A stretch of DNA of 64,000 nt from Mesostigma viride (lineage: Eukaryota; Streptophyta; Mesostigmatophyceae; Mesostigmatales; Mesostigmataceae), in NCBI GenBank assembly GCA_009746045.1, contig RPFO01000436.1:1727351-1791350 (forward strand). The letters are read 5' to 3'. The position numbers and the translations under genes were made by a program. This document shows, one piece after another, positions 1 to 10,388 of the stretch. The notes beneath the pieces are model-generated. The model was not told the origin of the DNA and made no database searches. It saw only the letters and a program-made list of their open reading frames with translations. Each line of letters opens with the position of its first letter. Positions within the stretch are counted from its first letter, which is position 1.

Positions 1-996
1 ACGTGTCAAAGCGTGACCGTGGCATATCGTCAAGTTGTCAGGGATTTGCTGAGTGGTTTCTTGGAAGGAGATTGCTAACAGCACTCAGTTTTTGTGTGAA
101 TATTGACGCGGCCAACAATTGCGCTGGAAAGAAAGGTGGCAGTGGTTTTTCTGAGGGGCATACTGCATGGGTGGAACTGCACGTAGGTAGGGGTTATCGT
201 TGTCTTGTTGGCCTTTCTCCCACTAAAATGGGAGAGCCCTAATTCATATGCTAGCAAGGCAAGGTAACCTTGGTGAGAAGCCTTGGCAAGCAGCATGTAT
301 GATAATTCTGCTTTCTCTGTGGACTGTCTGTTGTTACCCTTGTTGGGCAGTTAGTGGATATGGCTTTCTAGGGTGTGTTTGAGCTTGGTTTTGGGATGAT
401 GCCCACACCATAAACCTGGAATATGCTTTAGAAGTGTCGGCTAGGCATGTAGAGCTACCTGCCTCATTGTTGTGCACACACGCAACAGGTTGCCCGTGTC
501 GAGGTAAGGCAAGGGCACATGACGTGCCCAGCCACCTCCTTGTACATTGTGGTCGAATTGGGCATGGTCAGGAGCCTTTTGGATGGCATAGGAAGTGTTA
601 GTGTGCCTTAATACTCACTAATGCCTTCCTTAGCGTCTGCACAGGTGGCCAACTGCCAAAATTAATAACTGCTACAGCTGAGCTCAGAATGCCACCAAAC
701 TTTGACAGTGCGTTCTATGGTCATGACAAAATTTGACTATCACTTTTTAGGCCTAATTGATGTGTTATGAGTGTGTATGGGGACGCCCCGCCTAAAAAAG
801 CGTATTTTTGGCCCAAAAATTAATAACTCAAAGGGATGTGCTGATTTTGTTGATCCAATTAGGTAGAAACCATGTCCCATGACATTTTTATATGGGTATT
901 ACTTTTTTCATGCAACGGGTTCTCCCACTGTTCTGGGCAAGATGTGCCCCGGACAGCGTTTTTTTCTATTTTTAGCTCATAGCCGGTGTATGGCTG
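1..996. other. non-coding flank, nothing recognised
   Basis: No domain-bearing reading frame, RNA gene or clear repeat was recognised. The last five bases (GGCTG, 992-996) are the left target-site duplication of the LTR element that follows. Confidence 0.5.
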
Positions 997-1777
997 TGTA
1001 ACAAGCAAAAATGACTTTGTTGTTACATCCTTTGTTTTGTGAATGTTTGGCTTTTATTCGAGGACTTTTGGATCAGTATTGAGAAAGTTATGAGGTTTCT
1101 AAGACGATGGTACTTGGAGCTGATACTTTGTCAGCCAACTGATAGGAACCCTCATTGGTCGTGGCCTGATCCACGTAGGGTTGTAGTTTGTTGGCTGATA
1201 CTACTGATAGTAGGGGCCCTCATTGGTCGTGGCCTGATCCACGTGGGGTTGTAGTTTGTTAGTTGGTACTATTGAGTCTTAAATGCTCCTTTGGGACTTC
1301 AGTGCTCACGACAGATTTGGATCTCATGGAAAGATTCTGCCAGGCTGTGTGTGGTGTTGTTCTGTTTTGTGTGACTAGGATGGATACGAAGATCTTGCAT
1401 AGGATTCCATGGTTCTGATTGGTTCTCTTCAGGCTAAGGTTGGAGCAAGCTCGACAAGCACGTCGATATCAAGGACGTGGGGTCGCCATTGTTGCTACGT
1501 TGGTTTTGATTCACCATGGTATAATAAAGCTTGGCTTTGTTGTCCAATCCATAAGAGCCCCTTGGCTATAGACGTCCTTCAGTTCCACAGAGGTCGTCTA
1601 TACACGAGCTTGTCTTTGTGTCTACAAGGGGTTGTGATTCCCTAAATCACGTGCTGTGGAATTTCCATCTCAACGTTGCTCGGATACTTGAAGTTCTGCG
1701 ACTCAGGAAGCAACCCAGGTAAAAGATCTTTCATATTGGACTGTGGATGATGTTGATGATCATTTTTAGTCGTTACA
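997..1777 (+). repeat. 5' LTR of element A
   Basis: About 781 bases, matching 10784-11563. It carries an internal tandem duplication of about 65 bases around 1150-1265 (both copies contain CATTGGTCGTGGCCTGATCC). A TATA-like/AATAAA-like stretch (GGTATAATAAAGC) lies near 1518-1530. It ends GTTACA directly before the primer-binding site. Confidence 0.93.
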
Positions 1778-1790
1778 TTGGTATCGGAGG
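1778..1790 (+). other. primer-binding site of element A
   Basis: The bases directly after the LTR, TTGGTATCGGAGG, closely match the initiator-Met tRNA primer site common in plant LTR elements (TGGTATCAGAGC, one mismatch). Minus-strand DNA synthesis would be primed here. The untranslated leader then runs to the gag start at 2152. Confidence 0.8.
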
Positions 1791-2151
1791 ATCTCTACTT
1801 TGGTGTTTCTCTTGAAGTCGCAACCTTCCGGGTAGTACAACGTTGATCAGATGTCTGTCATCCGAGAAGATTCATAGAGTTGCGGAAAACTTACGGTGTT
1901 ACAGACTGAGACACATCCTGATGTGACTGTCTTGCTCTGTAACACTAGAAGTCAGCCGTAACCGTTGTCTCTACTAGGCAGACGATCGCGACTCCATGTG
2001 GAAGTATGAGTAGTTCGAAGACACAATCACCTTTACCCCCTACTAATCAAGGTTTGGAGATCCGTCATCATCTCTGGAACCCATTGCTAGGGAAGGTGCT
2101 GAGACAACTGCTCGTACTCCACGGCGTCAACTTGATTTCAACCGTACTTCT

Positions 2152-3513
2152 ATGTCTGAAGTGAGGCGGCCCTCGTTGTCCATAGGGCCCAAGTTTTCCG
2201 TCATTGCATCTGGTCTCCAACCAGGCGAGCCATCGCTGACAGGCGTGGGTCGAGGAGCGTCACTGTCGCCCAGGATTCCAAGCGCGCGAACAAGTCCTGT
2301 GCGGAGTGCATCTTCTTCATTTCTTTTCCCGCTAAATACCACGCCTGGAAGAGACGGGACCAGACTTGCAGCGGATCGCCTCTCAGCAGCTAAAATCAGA
2401 TTATTACACGATGAACAACACGCAGCGATGTATAGAAAGATGGTGGAGGAGGTGGAACAGGATGTGGGAAGACTTCGTCAGAGAATTGAGGAGGAGGAGG
2501 CGGCCATGCGTGACATGGTTGCTGGATTGGGGAGAGAGGCTCCTCGGTTGGGTGACGGAAGGGTTTTACCTAATAGTACCGCAGTTACTACGAGGAATGA
2601 GACGCAGGATAGCGATAGGCAGGATCCAGCGCAGACGACCTCGGTCACCTTCACCACCCCCGCCAGCGACGTCCCCGTGACCGTCACTATACCACCGCAT
2701 CAAGGTTCCGCCCCGCCATTTCCAAAAATCGAATCCGTAGACAAGCTGTCGCTCACCAATCTAACCCACCGCAGTTTCGATCATTTCTCTACTCGATTCC
2801 AGGATGTGTTCGCTATCCACTTTGCTAACTACGGCAAACGAGCGGAAGAACGACTTTCCCTGGACATCCAGAAGAAGATGGTTCGACAGCGAATGAGCGA
2901 CAGTGCAGCCGACAGGTTTGATGAGTTTTTACGATCCTCAGCAGGTAATACTTGCAAGGATTTGCCATCTCTCATGCTTTCATTTCGACGTTTTCTCCTT
3001 CCCCAGGACCAGCTCCGTCTGGACCGGGACGCGTTGGCCAACTGTACTCAGTCTGGCCTGACACTACCACAATACGTAGAGACGTTTACCAACCTGAGGG
3101 CCAAAATCCCCCAGTGCTCTGATTCTGAAGCTCTTCACAGGTTTCTGCATGGGCTCTCCCCTCAAGTCAGGGTGGATATTGACAAGCATTTCTCCCCTTT
3201 CGACTATGTCGAGTGGAAGTGGGATACTGTGCTGTCTTATGCCCTCACGCTGTGCCGTGTCCCTGACTTTTCCCTCAAGTGGGAGCCTGCTGCAGGCAAC
3301 CAGGCGCCTGCTGTTAAGAAGCCCCTGAACCAGCTGAACGCTGTGATGGAGGAGCTCAGTGCCATGGAGCAGTCCAAAGGAGCCTGTTTCACGTGTGGCC
3401 AGCTGGGACACTTTGCACGGGATTGCCCCAAGCGAGACCAGTTCCCAAGCGACACCAAGGGTCCTCAGGGGGTTCTTCCATTCACCAGACCACCCATTTC
3501 CCTCCTGGGGTGA
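2152..3513 (+). CDS. gag polyprotein of element A
   Basis: 453 residues from the ATG at 2152. Gag forms the virus-like particle and binds element RNA. A coiled-coil-prone, Glu/Arg-rich stretch lies around residues 95-130. The retrotransposon gag core follows at about residues 200-370. A CCHC zinc knuckle (CFTCGQLGHFARDC) lies near residues 412-425 and binds RNA. The frame stops soon after the knuckle while similar Gly/Pro/Gln-rich coding sequence continues in another frame from about 3400. The stop is therefore either a programmed gag-pol shift or a small indel. Confidence 0.9.
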   Translation: MSEVRRPSLSIGPKFSVIASGLQPGEPSLTGVGRGASLSPRIPSARTSPVRSASSSFLFPLNTTPGRDGTRLAADRLSAAKIRLLHDEQHAAMYRKMVEEVEQDVGRLRQRIEEEEAAMRDMVAGLGREAPRLGDGRVLPNSTAVTTRNETQDSDRQDPAQTTSVTFTTPASDVPVTVTIPPHQGSAPPFPKIESVDKLSLTNLTHRSFDHFSTRFQDVFAIHFANYGKRAEERLSLDIQKKMVRQRMSDSAADRFDEFLRSSAGNTCKDLPSLMLSFRRFLLPQDQLRLDRDALANCTQSGLTLPQYVETFTNLRAKIPQCSDSEALHRFLHGLSPQVRVDIDKHFSPFDYVEWKWDTVLSYALTLCRVPDFSLKWEPAAGNQAPAVKKPLNQLNAVMEELSAMEQSKGACFTCGQLGHFARDCPKRDQFPSDTKGPQGVLPFTRPPISLLG

Positions 3514-3753
3514 GCCAGAGCGACCACAGGGCACAGCCTGGGTTTAGACCCAACTTCCAGGCTTCGGGCAAGGGACCATTCCAGCCCAAGGGATTCAACA
3601 GGCAAGACAGGCGTCGGATGGTCAACGCCCTGTGGCACCTCCTAGCAGAGGAGGAGGAGGGAGAAGGGGAGGCAGACGGCATAGAGGATCAGCAGGTGCA
3701 GCCTTCAGTGGGGAGCTCGTCTCAGATCATCCTCCTGAGCTGCCAAAAAACTA

Positions 3754-4263
3754 GTGGAGCCCCCAGGACTACGTCCAGCGGTGGAGTTAACTGGTTTGCC
3801 TGCTGTGCATGTCCGTCCTGTGAACAACTTGTTTGCCTCTGATTCCACCACCCCATTGGGCCCTCCTATTCCCAGTCAACTCTTGAAGTTCCAGGCTAGG
3901 CTGTTGAACGTGCCAGTCCCTTTGGCTCAGCCTTTATGTCTCTTCATGATTGACTCAGGTGCAGGAAGTAACTACATTTCCACTTCCTTGGTGCAGGAGC
4001 TGCATCTACCAGTGCTCCCCCACCCTGTGCCTGTTAAGGTCCAATATTCTGATGGTAGGCAGAGTAACTCACCTGGCTACGTGCAACTGCTTTTTCAAGT
4101 GTGCTCACGTCAAACCTTGTCTGTCACAGCAGATGTCATTCCACTCACTGCTGCTGATGTGATTTGGGGATGCCATGGTTGGAGTCTGCTAATCCTGCCA
4201 TCTTGTGGTCTGAGAAGGTGGTGCAGTTTCAGGATGGGTCAGTGTGGGACGCCACCACAGTGA
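3754..4263 (+). pseudogene. retropepsin (protease) segment of pol, element A
   Basis: This encodes the aspartic protease that would process the Gag-Pol polyprotein. The active-site triad is visible as MIDSGAGSNYIS, with the catalytic Asp at 3951-3953. The following conserved segment (YSDGRQ and the hydrophobic VIPLTAADVIWG) fits Ty3/gypsy proteases. The frame is lost after about 4165, where the expected GMPWL motif continues in the next frame. One T appears to be missing in the ATTTGGGG stretch. The upstream boundary with gag is unclear. Confidence 0.8.
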
Positions 4264-6107
4264 TTAAGGGGGGAGAAAGACCAGTCACAGAGTGCTGTTC
4301 TACTAATGAGGCTGTCAATGATGGGAGAGGGGTTGCAGGTGCCAAGGAGGACGTCAAGGTGCCTTCACTGGAAGAGAAACGTGCTGCCTTACTTAAGCAC
4401 GTATGGTCTGCCAATCACACCTTGTCTTACCTGGCTACTTACCCAGTGGAACACGTCTTTCTCTTACAGTTGGTTCCCAACTCACCCTCTGATGAGACTC
4501 ATGGCCACACGGTGAATGCTGTGAACCCAGTACCAGCTGTCACAGAGGAGGAGCAGAAGCTGCATGACGCCCTTTTGGACAGGTTTGCTGCCATTTTTGA
4601 GGACAAAATGCCACAGTACCCCCTGAAGGGCCAATCACTCATGTCATCAAGCTTGTGGATGGTGCCAGGCCTCCCTTTGTTCCCATGTACAGGATGGGGC
4701 CAGCTGAGATGGCAGAGCTGAAGGTGATCTTGACAGGCTGTTGGAAGCTGGACTCATTCTCCTGCCAATAGTCCTTTCAGCTCTGGGTGTTTGCTTGTCC
4801 CCAAGCATGATGGTGGATGGCGGTTGTGCATTGATCTGAGAGGCCTGAACAAGGTCACGTGAAGTCCAAGTATCCCTTGCCACGGATTGATGAGCTGCTA
4901 GAGAGGACAGCTGGATCATCTTACTTCACCAAGTTTGACCTTAGACACGCGTTCTGGCAGATCAGGATAGCTACTGAGGACATTCCAAAAACTGCATTCT
5001 CCACACCCTGGGGTCAGTTCCAGTGGACTGTGATGCCCATGGGGGCCTCCAACAGCCCAGCTACTATGCAGATGTTTGTGAATGCTATCTTTGGCCATCT
5101 GACAGGGAACTCTCTGCCTCAGATCTCCCCTGATCTCAGGAATCCCAGGTTCAAAGACATTGCCCACCTGTGTGACCCTGCAAGACCCGTGTTCAGGACC
5201 TGCGTGGTGGCCTACATGGACGACATCCTGGTGCACTCAAAGACGTTCAAGGAGCATCTGGAGAACGTGGAGGAGGTCTGAAGGTCATCCAGCACTACCA
5301 CTTGTCTGTCAAGAGGTCTAAGGTGGAGTGGGGGCATGAAGTGGGGTTCCTAGGGTACAAGTTGAGTTCCTTGGGTATGACACCTGACAATGCTAAGATT
5401 GCTGCCATCCTTGAGTGGCCTGTGTTGCAGTCTGCACATGATGTCAAGTCCTTCCTGGGCATGGTGGGTGGTACAGGCGTTTTATCCCTGACATGGCTGC
5501 CATCTCCACCCCCTTGCTTGAGTTAATCAAGAAGGATGTTCAGTTTGAGTGGACAGATAGGTGTCAGCAGGCCTTTGACCTGTTGAAGCAGAAGCTCACA
5601 TCCACCCCTGTGCTAGTGGGTCCCAACCCAGATCTACCTTATCAGGTTAGGTCAGATGCCTCTCAAGGCGCCATAGGTGCTGTGCTGATGCAAGACCATG
5701 GCTATGGACCACAGCCAGTGGAGTACATGTCTAAAACCATGAGCTCAGCTGAACGTAACTACCCTGTACACGAGCAGGAGTTGCTGGGTTTAGTGGTAGC
5801 ATGTCACAAGTGGGAGCATCTGTTGAAGGGAGCTCAGTTTTCTGTGGCTAGCAGTGCTACAGATGGGCTAGGGCAAGAGTCTATCACCCTGATGACTGAC
5901 CACAGGCCCTTGGTGCACGTGCTAGAACAGAGTAGGATGAGTAAGAGGATGGCTGGGTGGATGGAGTACCTAGGGGGATTCTATCCTTTCTCTGTGCAGT
6001 ATGTCCCAGGATCACAGAATGTGGTGCCAGACGCCCTCTCTAGAAGAAGGGATCTGATGGGACATTTCACGAGGATCTGGATATTTGTGCTGCCATGGTT
6101 TCTGTAG
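4164..6107 (+). pseudogene. reverse transcriptase-RNase H of pol, element A (frame-broken)
   Basis: This encodes the polymerase that copies element RNA into DNA, followed by RNase H. The linker starts with GMPWL at 4164. The RT fingers and palm are clear from 4859 (KSKYPLPRIDELL, FTKFDLRHAFWQI, FSTPWGQFQW), with the catalytic YMDD at 5213-5224. The thumb/connection is at 5302-5500. RNase H at 5493-6107 shows SDAS, the EQELL glutamate, TDHRPL and PDALSRR, typical of Ty3. The reading frame changes near 4730, 4855, 5275, 5480 and 6065. Each change is consistent with loss of one base from a two- to four-base homopolymer. Confidence 0.9.
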
Positions 6108-6375
6108 TAGAGTGTGGTGCTGTCACCAGGGCACAGGCAGCTAACCAGCAAACCTCCAAGCTGAGCCCACACCCTGTAGAGGCTAGCTTTAGTCACGAGA
6201 TGCTCATTGACCAGGGCTTGTCCCAGGGTCGACAGGCGTCCAGGGTGGGGTCAGTCACTGCAGAGCAGTCTTAGGGAGGTTCTGCTAGCAGCCAGCCCAC
6301 TCTCACTACACAACCAAGCACAGAGAATCCTAGGAGGGGAAGGGACGGCCCAGGAAGTGGATACTGGAGCCAGGG

Positions 6376-7164
6376 ATGCTGACCAAGTCTAGAGGATTGG
6401 CAGCTGAGATCAAGGGGAAGTCACGTACACCTGTGGCTGATGTTCTGTCATCCAAGCATCTAGTCACTAGTCACCTGCAGGAGGGTGAGGTGCTGCAGCT
6501 GCAGCCTTTAGGACCTGGCAAACAGCTAGTCCTACCTAACCCCATGAGTATAGCCCTGCTGGACGTGATTAAGGCCTTCACTAAAACTGAGGACCTGGCC
6601 ACTAAGGCCATTCAGGAAGGAAGCTTTGGTAACAGACCTGTGGAGTACTGGGAGGGAGTCCTGTATGTCCACACCCAGGATGCAGATCATGTAGTAACCA
6701 GGAAGGTTATGTGCCAGAAATGGCCATTCCCACTGTGTTGCATTGCTTCCATGACGACGTGACTGCATGTCATCCTGGGTATGCTAAGCTCCTCCATGAA
6801 GTACAAGAGAGGTTTTGGTGGCCTGGCATGTTTCGTGATATCAAAGCCTATGTGGCTTCCTGTGACTCATGCCAAAGGAATAAGGTTAGGACCCAGGCAG
6901 TGCCTATCTTTCCTATGGCCATGCCTATTCCCCTTCGACCCTGGATCAGTGTGACCATGGACTTCATTTGTGGCTTGCCTGTTTCTGATGCTGGCAATGA
7001 CAGGATACTAGTGGTGATGGACAGGCTGTCTAGAATGTGCCACCTCATCCCCTGCAATGCCCATCTCACAGCTGCCCAGTGTGTAGAGTTGTTCATGAAG
7101 GAAGTGTACAGATTGCATGGCATGCCACGTGTAATCATCACTGACCAGGATCCCTTGTGGATGT
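6376..7164 (+). pseudogene. integrase N-terminal half of pol, element A (interrupted)
   Basis: Integrase joins element cDNA to the chromosome. This half has the HHCC zinc-binding domain (HDDVTACHPG, then CDSCQRNK) around 6740-6885. It also has the first catalytic Asp (TMDFICGLP, codon 6960-6962) and the second (IITDQDP, codon 7143-7145). The frame changes near 6710. The gene is cut at 7165, twenty bases after the second catalytic Asp, by the foldback element. It resumes in register at 8254-9207 if one copy of the GATGT duplication is discounted. Confidence 0.88.
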
Positions 7165-7370
7165 AGTTAGGTTAATATTGTGCGGAAACCTTTTTGCCAC
7201 TTGGGCTTCTCAGGTTCCGCACAATATTACCGGCGATAACCACTCGCCGGACACTCAAGTTCACACCGGTGTGAACTTGAGTGTCCGGCGAGTGGTTATC
7301 GCCGGTAATATTGTGCGGAACCTGAGAAGCCCAAGTGGCAAAAAGGTTTCCGCACAATATTAACCTAACT
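7165..7370. repeat. palindrome unit P, copy 1
   Basis: 206 bases, two 103-base arms meeting at CACC/GGTG (7267/7268). Each arm also folds on itself: AATATTGTGCGGAAACC near its start pairs with GGTTCCGCACAATATT, and CCGGCGA with TCGCCGG. The unit can thus form nested hairpins or a cruciform. Confidence 0.92.
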
Positions 7371-7605
7371 AAAACCTAGCCTCTTGGGGCGAGGACGAAT
7401 CACTAGGCTCGGAACACCCGTATGCATGAATATGATCGAATATAAGCATCTCGTTGGTGCAAATATCGATATGAATATGATCGAATATGAGCATCTCCTT
7501 GGTGCGCATATGATTAGAGCCGGGTGCCAAATCGGAACGAATTATTCCCCAAATAATCCGCTTCCGAGTGGATTCGAACCTGCGCCCCGCAAGGATCCAG
7601 GTCTT

Positions 7606-7811
7606 AGTTAGGTTAATATTGTGCGGAAACCTTTTTGCCACTTGGGCTTCTCAGGTTCCGCACAATATTACCGGCGATAACCACTCGCCGGACACTCAAG
7701 TTCACACCGGTGTGAACTTGAGTGTCCGGCGAGTGGTTATCGCCGGTAATATTGTGCGGAACCTGAGAAGCCCAAGTGGCAAAAAGGTTTCCGCACAATA
7801 TTAACCTAACT
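7606..7811. repeat. palindrome unit P, copy 2 (central)
   Basis: Same sequence as copy 1. Its centre (7708.5) is also the centre of the whole 1,088-bp insertion. Confidence 0.92.
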
Positions 7812-8046
7812 AAGACCTGGATCCTTGCGGGGCGCAGGTTCGAATCCACTCGGAAGCGGATTATTTGGGGAATAATTCGTTCCGATTTGGCACCCGGCTC
7901 TAATCATATGCGCACCAAGGAGATGCTCATATTCGATCATATTCATATCGATATTTGCACCAACGAGATGCTTATATTCGATCATATTCATGCATACGGG
8001 TGTTCCGAGCCTAGTGATTCGTCCTCGCCCCAAGAGGCTAGGTTTT
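7812..8046 (+). repeat. spacer arm S' with a tRNA T-loop/B-box match
   Basis: Reverse complement of 7371-7605. On this strand it contains GGTTCGAATCC (about 7848-7858), an exact match to the tRNA T-loop and RNA polymerase III B box. No full tRNA cloverleaf could be folded around it. Further on, a direct repeat of about 45 bases (core ATATTCGATCATATTCAT) occurs twice. Confidence 0.75.
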
Positions 8047-8252
8047 AGTTAGGTTAATATTGTGCGGAAACCTTTTTGCCACTTGGGCTTCTCAGGTTCC
8101 GCACAATATTACCGGCGATAACCACTCGCCGGACACTCAAGTTCACACCGGTGTGAACTTGAGTGTCCGGCGAGTGGTTATCGCCGGTAATATTGTGCGG
8201 AACCTGAGAAGCCCAAGTGGCAAAAAGGTTTCCGCACAATATTAACCTAACT
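8047..8252. repeat. palindrome unit P, copy 3
   Basis: Same sequence as copies 1 and 2. It ends at the right GATGT target duplication. Confidence 0.92.
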
Positions 8253-8253
8253 G

Positions 8254-9207
8254 ATGTCTGGGTTTTGGAAGTCCTTCTTTGACATCCTAGACACTAAGTT
8301 GGCCTTTGGAGTAGCATACAGGTGTGCCAGCACGGGGGCTGTGGAGAGGCTGAACCGTATTGTACGGGAATGCCAGAAGCACTATTGTACCCATGATAAC
8401 AAGGAATGGGACAAGAAACTTCCCTTCATAGAGTTTGCCATCAACAACTCACCCCTGGCTCCTCACCAAATGTCTCCATTTGTCATTTGCCATGGCCAGT
8501 GCCCCTTGACTCCATTTGACCTGGAGTTACCTGATAGGGATGCTGAAGGCCCCTTCAGAAGACGCCTAACCTCTGTCCACCAGTTGATTGCATCCTTCCA
8601 GGAAGCTCACAGTATGGTGGCTGCTCAGATGTTGCATGCACAGGACAAGTATTTAAACAATGCTTGGCAACAGATGTTGGCTACACACACCTTTGTGGCT
8701 CCTGGTGACCTGGTGCTCTTGGAGGCTAATCGTGTGCTACCTGAAAAGGAGCAATGCAGGAAACTGCAACCCTTGTGGTTGGGACCTTACCCTGTCCTGG
8801 ACACCTTCCACTATGGGACTGTAGTGCAAGTCCAGGTGCCTTCCCACTGGAGGCTTAAGACTAACGTGTTTCACCTGGCCCAGCTCAAACTGTATAAACG
8901 CAATACCTTGCAGGGACGCCTTTCTGCTCCCTTACCATTTGAGCTGGATACTGAGGGGGAGAGGATATATGAAGTGGAGCAGCTGGTGGCTCACAGAGTC
9001 AAAGGAAAGGGTAGGACCAAGCAGCTACAGTTTAAGGTGCACTGGAAAGGAGAGTTAGAGTCTACTGCCACATGGCTGTGGTTGTCTGACTTGACTCACT
9101 GCCATGAAGTGGTCCAGGAGTATTGCCAAAAGAAGGGGCTCACTCTTCCTTCTTGGTATACTGGGTTGGTGCAAACCACTGCTCCCCTTCCTATATCTCA
9201 GGACTAA
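8254..9207 (+). pseudogene. integrase C-terminal half with chromodomain-like end, element A
   Basis: Continuation of the integrase split by the foldback insertion. It opens with SGFWKSFFDIL and holds the third catalytic residue in GAVERLNR (Glu codon 8344-8346). The GPY/F-type region follows (LWLGPYPVLDTF, about residues 190-200, and WRLKTNVFHLAQLKLY). The last 70 residues (YEVEQLVAHRVKGKG...LQFKVHWKG...) resemble the chromodomain of chromoviruses, which targets integration through histone marks. The stop is at 9205-9207, and the next ORF overlaps or follows closely. Confidence 0.88.
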
Positions 9208-9242
9208 CGAATGGTTTCTTCGTGCATGCTGTGTGGTCCCAG

Positions 9243-10388
9243 ATGGAGGAGGAGTTCACGTACCCCAACTTGGGCCTGGGCGCCACCACGGAGGAAGGGG
9301 TCACGGGTATGCATCCAGAAACACCCAACCCCATGAGTTATGTGGAATCCCTGTTTGACAATATTGTCAGGCGTGACCTTAGGAGGGGTCAGCAGATGGA
9401 TACCATTAACAAGCTCTTGCATTCAGTGATCTCCAAGCAGGATAGGCTACAGGAGCTTCTTCAGGGGTTGTCCTTGTCCCAGCCCCAGATGGGGAGTGGT
9501 GTTAACATAGCTCTCAGCTCCAGCAGCACTCCCATCATTCAGATTCCTCGTCATGTGGTACCTGTCAAGAATGTGGTGGCCTATGTGGATCACAGGAAGT
9601 GCACGGGACCTTGTGAGCATTGTGAGACGCTGGCCAAGGCAGTGGCTGCCCTTAACAGGGAGGAGGGGGAAGTGAGCCCTGAGGGTTATGTGGAGGAGGT
9701 CTTGTCTCAGTTGCACACCAGCCTATATGAGATTGGCTCTCCTTTTGTGGGCCACCTGTTGCACAGGATGTTTTCCTTGACTCCAGGACCTGAGATTGAC
9801 ATGAGACCTGTAGAGGGGCAGGATATGTTGACCACCTTGCCTGAGGCTTTGAAAGGAGCCTTCATGCAGTTCCAGCCAGTGAGCATGGGTGAGGCCTCCT
9901 ACATGGAGTTGTTGGAGTTTTCAGTGCAGCAGGGAGATTTTGACTTGGCTCCTTCTTCTTCCAGCTCGGTCAATGGGTGCTTCCCTTTGGAGACATCCAA
10001 CCTTTTCTGCAGCCCAGGGTTGCCTAAGTTCACCATGGAGCTCAAGGTTCGTCTGACCCCATTGAGGGTGTTGGTGCCTTTGACAGGTGCTAAGTGGTCA
10101 GTGGTCAAGACCTTTCTCCAGTTCTGGTGGGCGTACAGGTCATGGGTGAGCAGGCACAAGACGTCTTCTACTTGGGTGATGGATCCTGAGAGCCAGTCTG
10201 TGGTGCTTCTCTCCTACCCAGGGACATGCCTGCGTTATGTTGCCCAGATGGCAGCAGGGGCTGCAGAGACGTGCATGGTGCTGCAGGTCAGCAGGAACTG
10301 GCCAGCCCTGGTTCACATGGTGGAGCAGTTTCCCTTGTTTGGGACCAGGGGCAAGGATGGGGTGAATGGGGATTGGTATAGCCTGTGA
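9243..10388 (+). CDS. accessory ORF between pol and 3' LTR, element A (unknown function)
   Basis: An uninterrupted frame of 381 residues from the ATG at 9243, 36 bases after the pol stop (the open frame extends upstream to 9123). It occupies the position where env or accessory ORFs lie in LTR elements. No signal peptide or transmembrane helix is evident, so an envelope is unlikely. A Cys/His cluster (HRKCTGPCEHC) lies near residues 118-128, followed by acidic and hydrophobic alpha-helical stretches and a Trp-rich segment (FLQFWWAYRSW) near residue 295. It remains open although pol is broken repeatedly. I do not recognise the family. Transcription would come from the 5' LTR, by readthrough or splicing. 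Confidence 0.7.
   Translation: MEEEFTYPNLGLGATTEEGVTGMHPETPNPMSYVESLFDNIVRRDLRRGQQMDTINKLLHSVISKQDRLQELLQGLSLSQPQMGSGVNIALSSSSTPIIQIPRHVVPVKNVVAYVDHRKCTGPCEHCETLAKAVAALNREEGEVSPEGYVEEVLSQLHTSLYEIGSPFVGHLLHRMFSLTPGPEIDMRPVEGQDMLTTLPEALKGAFMQFQPVSMGEASYMELLEFSVQQGDFDLAPSSSSSVNGCFPLETSNLFCSPGLPKFTMELKVRLTPLRVLVPLTGAKWSVVKTFLQFWWAYRSWVSRHKTSSTWVMDPESQSVVLLSYPGTCLRYVAQMAAGAAETCMVLQVSRNWPALVHMVEQFPLFGTRGKDGVNGDWYSL

Larger units (their letters stand above)
7165..8252. mobile_element. 1,088-bp perfect hierarchical palindrome (foldback/MITE-like insertion)
   Basis: The insertion lies between two GATGT direct repeats (7160-7164 and 8253-8257), a 5-bp target duplication inside the integrase gene. Its structure is P-S-P-S'-P. 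P is a 206-bp palindrome present three times (7165-7370, 7606-7811, 8047-8252). S is a 235-bp spacer at 7371-7605, and S' at 7812-8046 is its reverse complement. The whole is therefore one palindrome centred at 7708.5. It begins AGTTAGGTTAATATTGTGCG and ends with the reverse complement. By eye no mismatch was found among the copies. No transposase is encoded, so it would be non-autonomous. Reading frames on both strands are identical mirror images and are not genes. Confidence 0.9.

Noticed and set aside
7225-7240. CAATATTAC in palindrome P, fitting the NANTATTAC nick-site motif of rolling-circle ssDNA elements
   Set aside because: AATATT is self-complementary, the motif is inside a stem rather than a loop, and no Rep gene is present. 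Coincidence is the simpler view.
7165-8252. Identical small reading frames on both strands (ending KKVSAQY)
   Set aside because: They arise because the region is a perfect palindrome; codon structure is not independent evidence.
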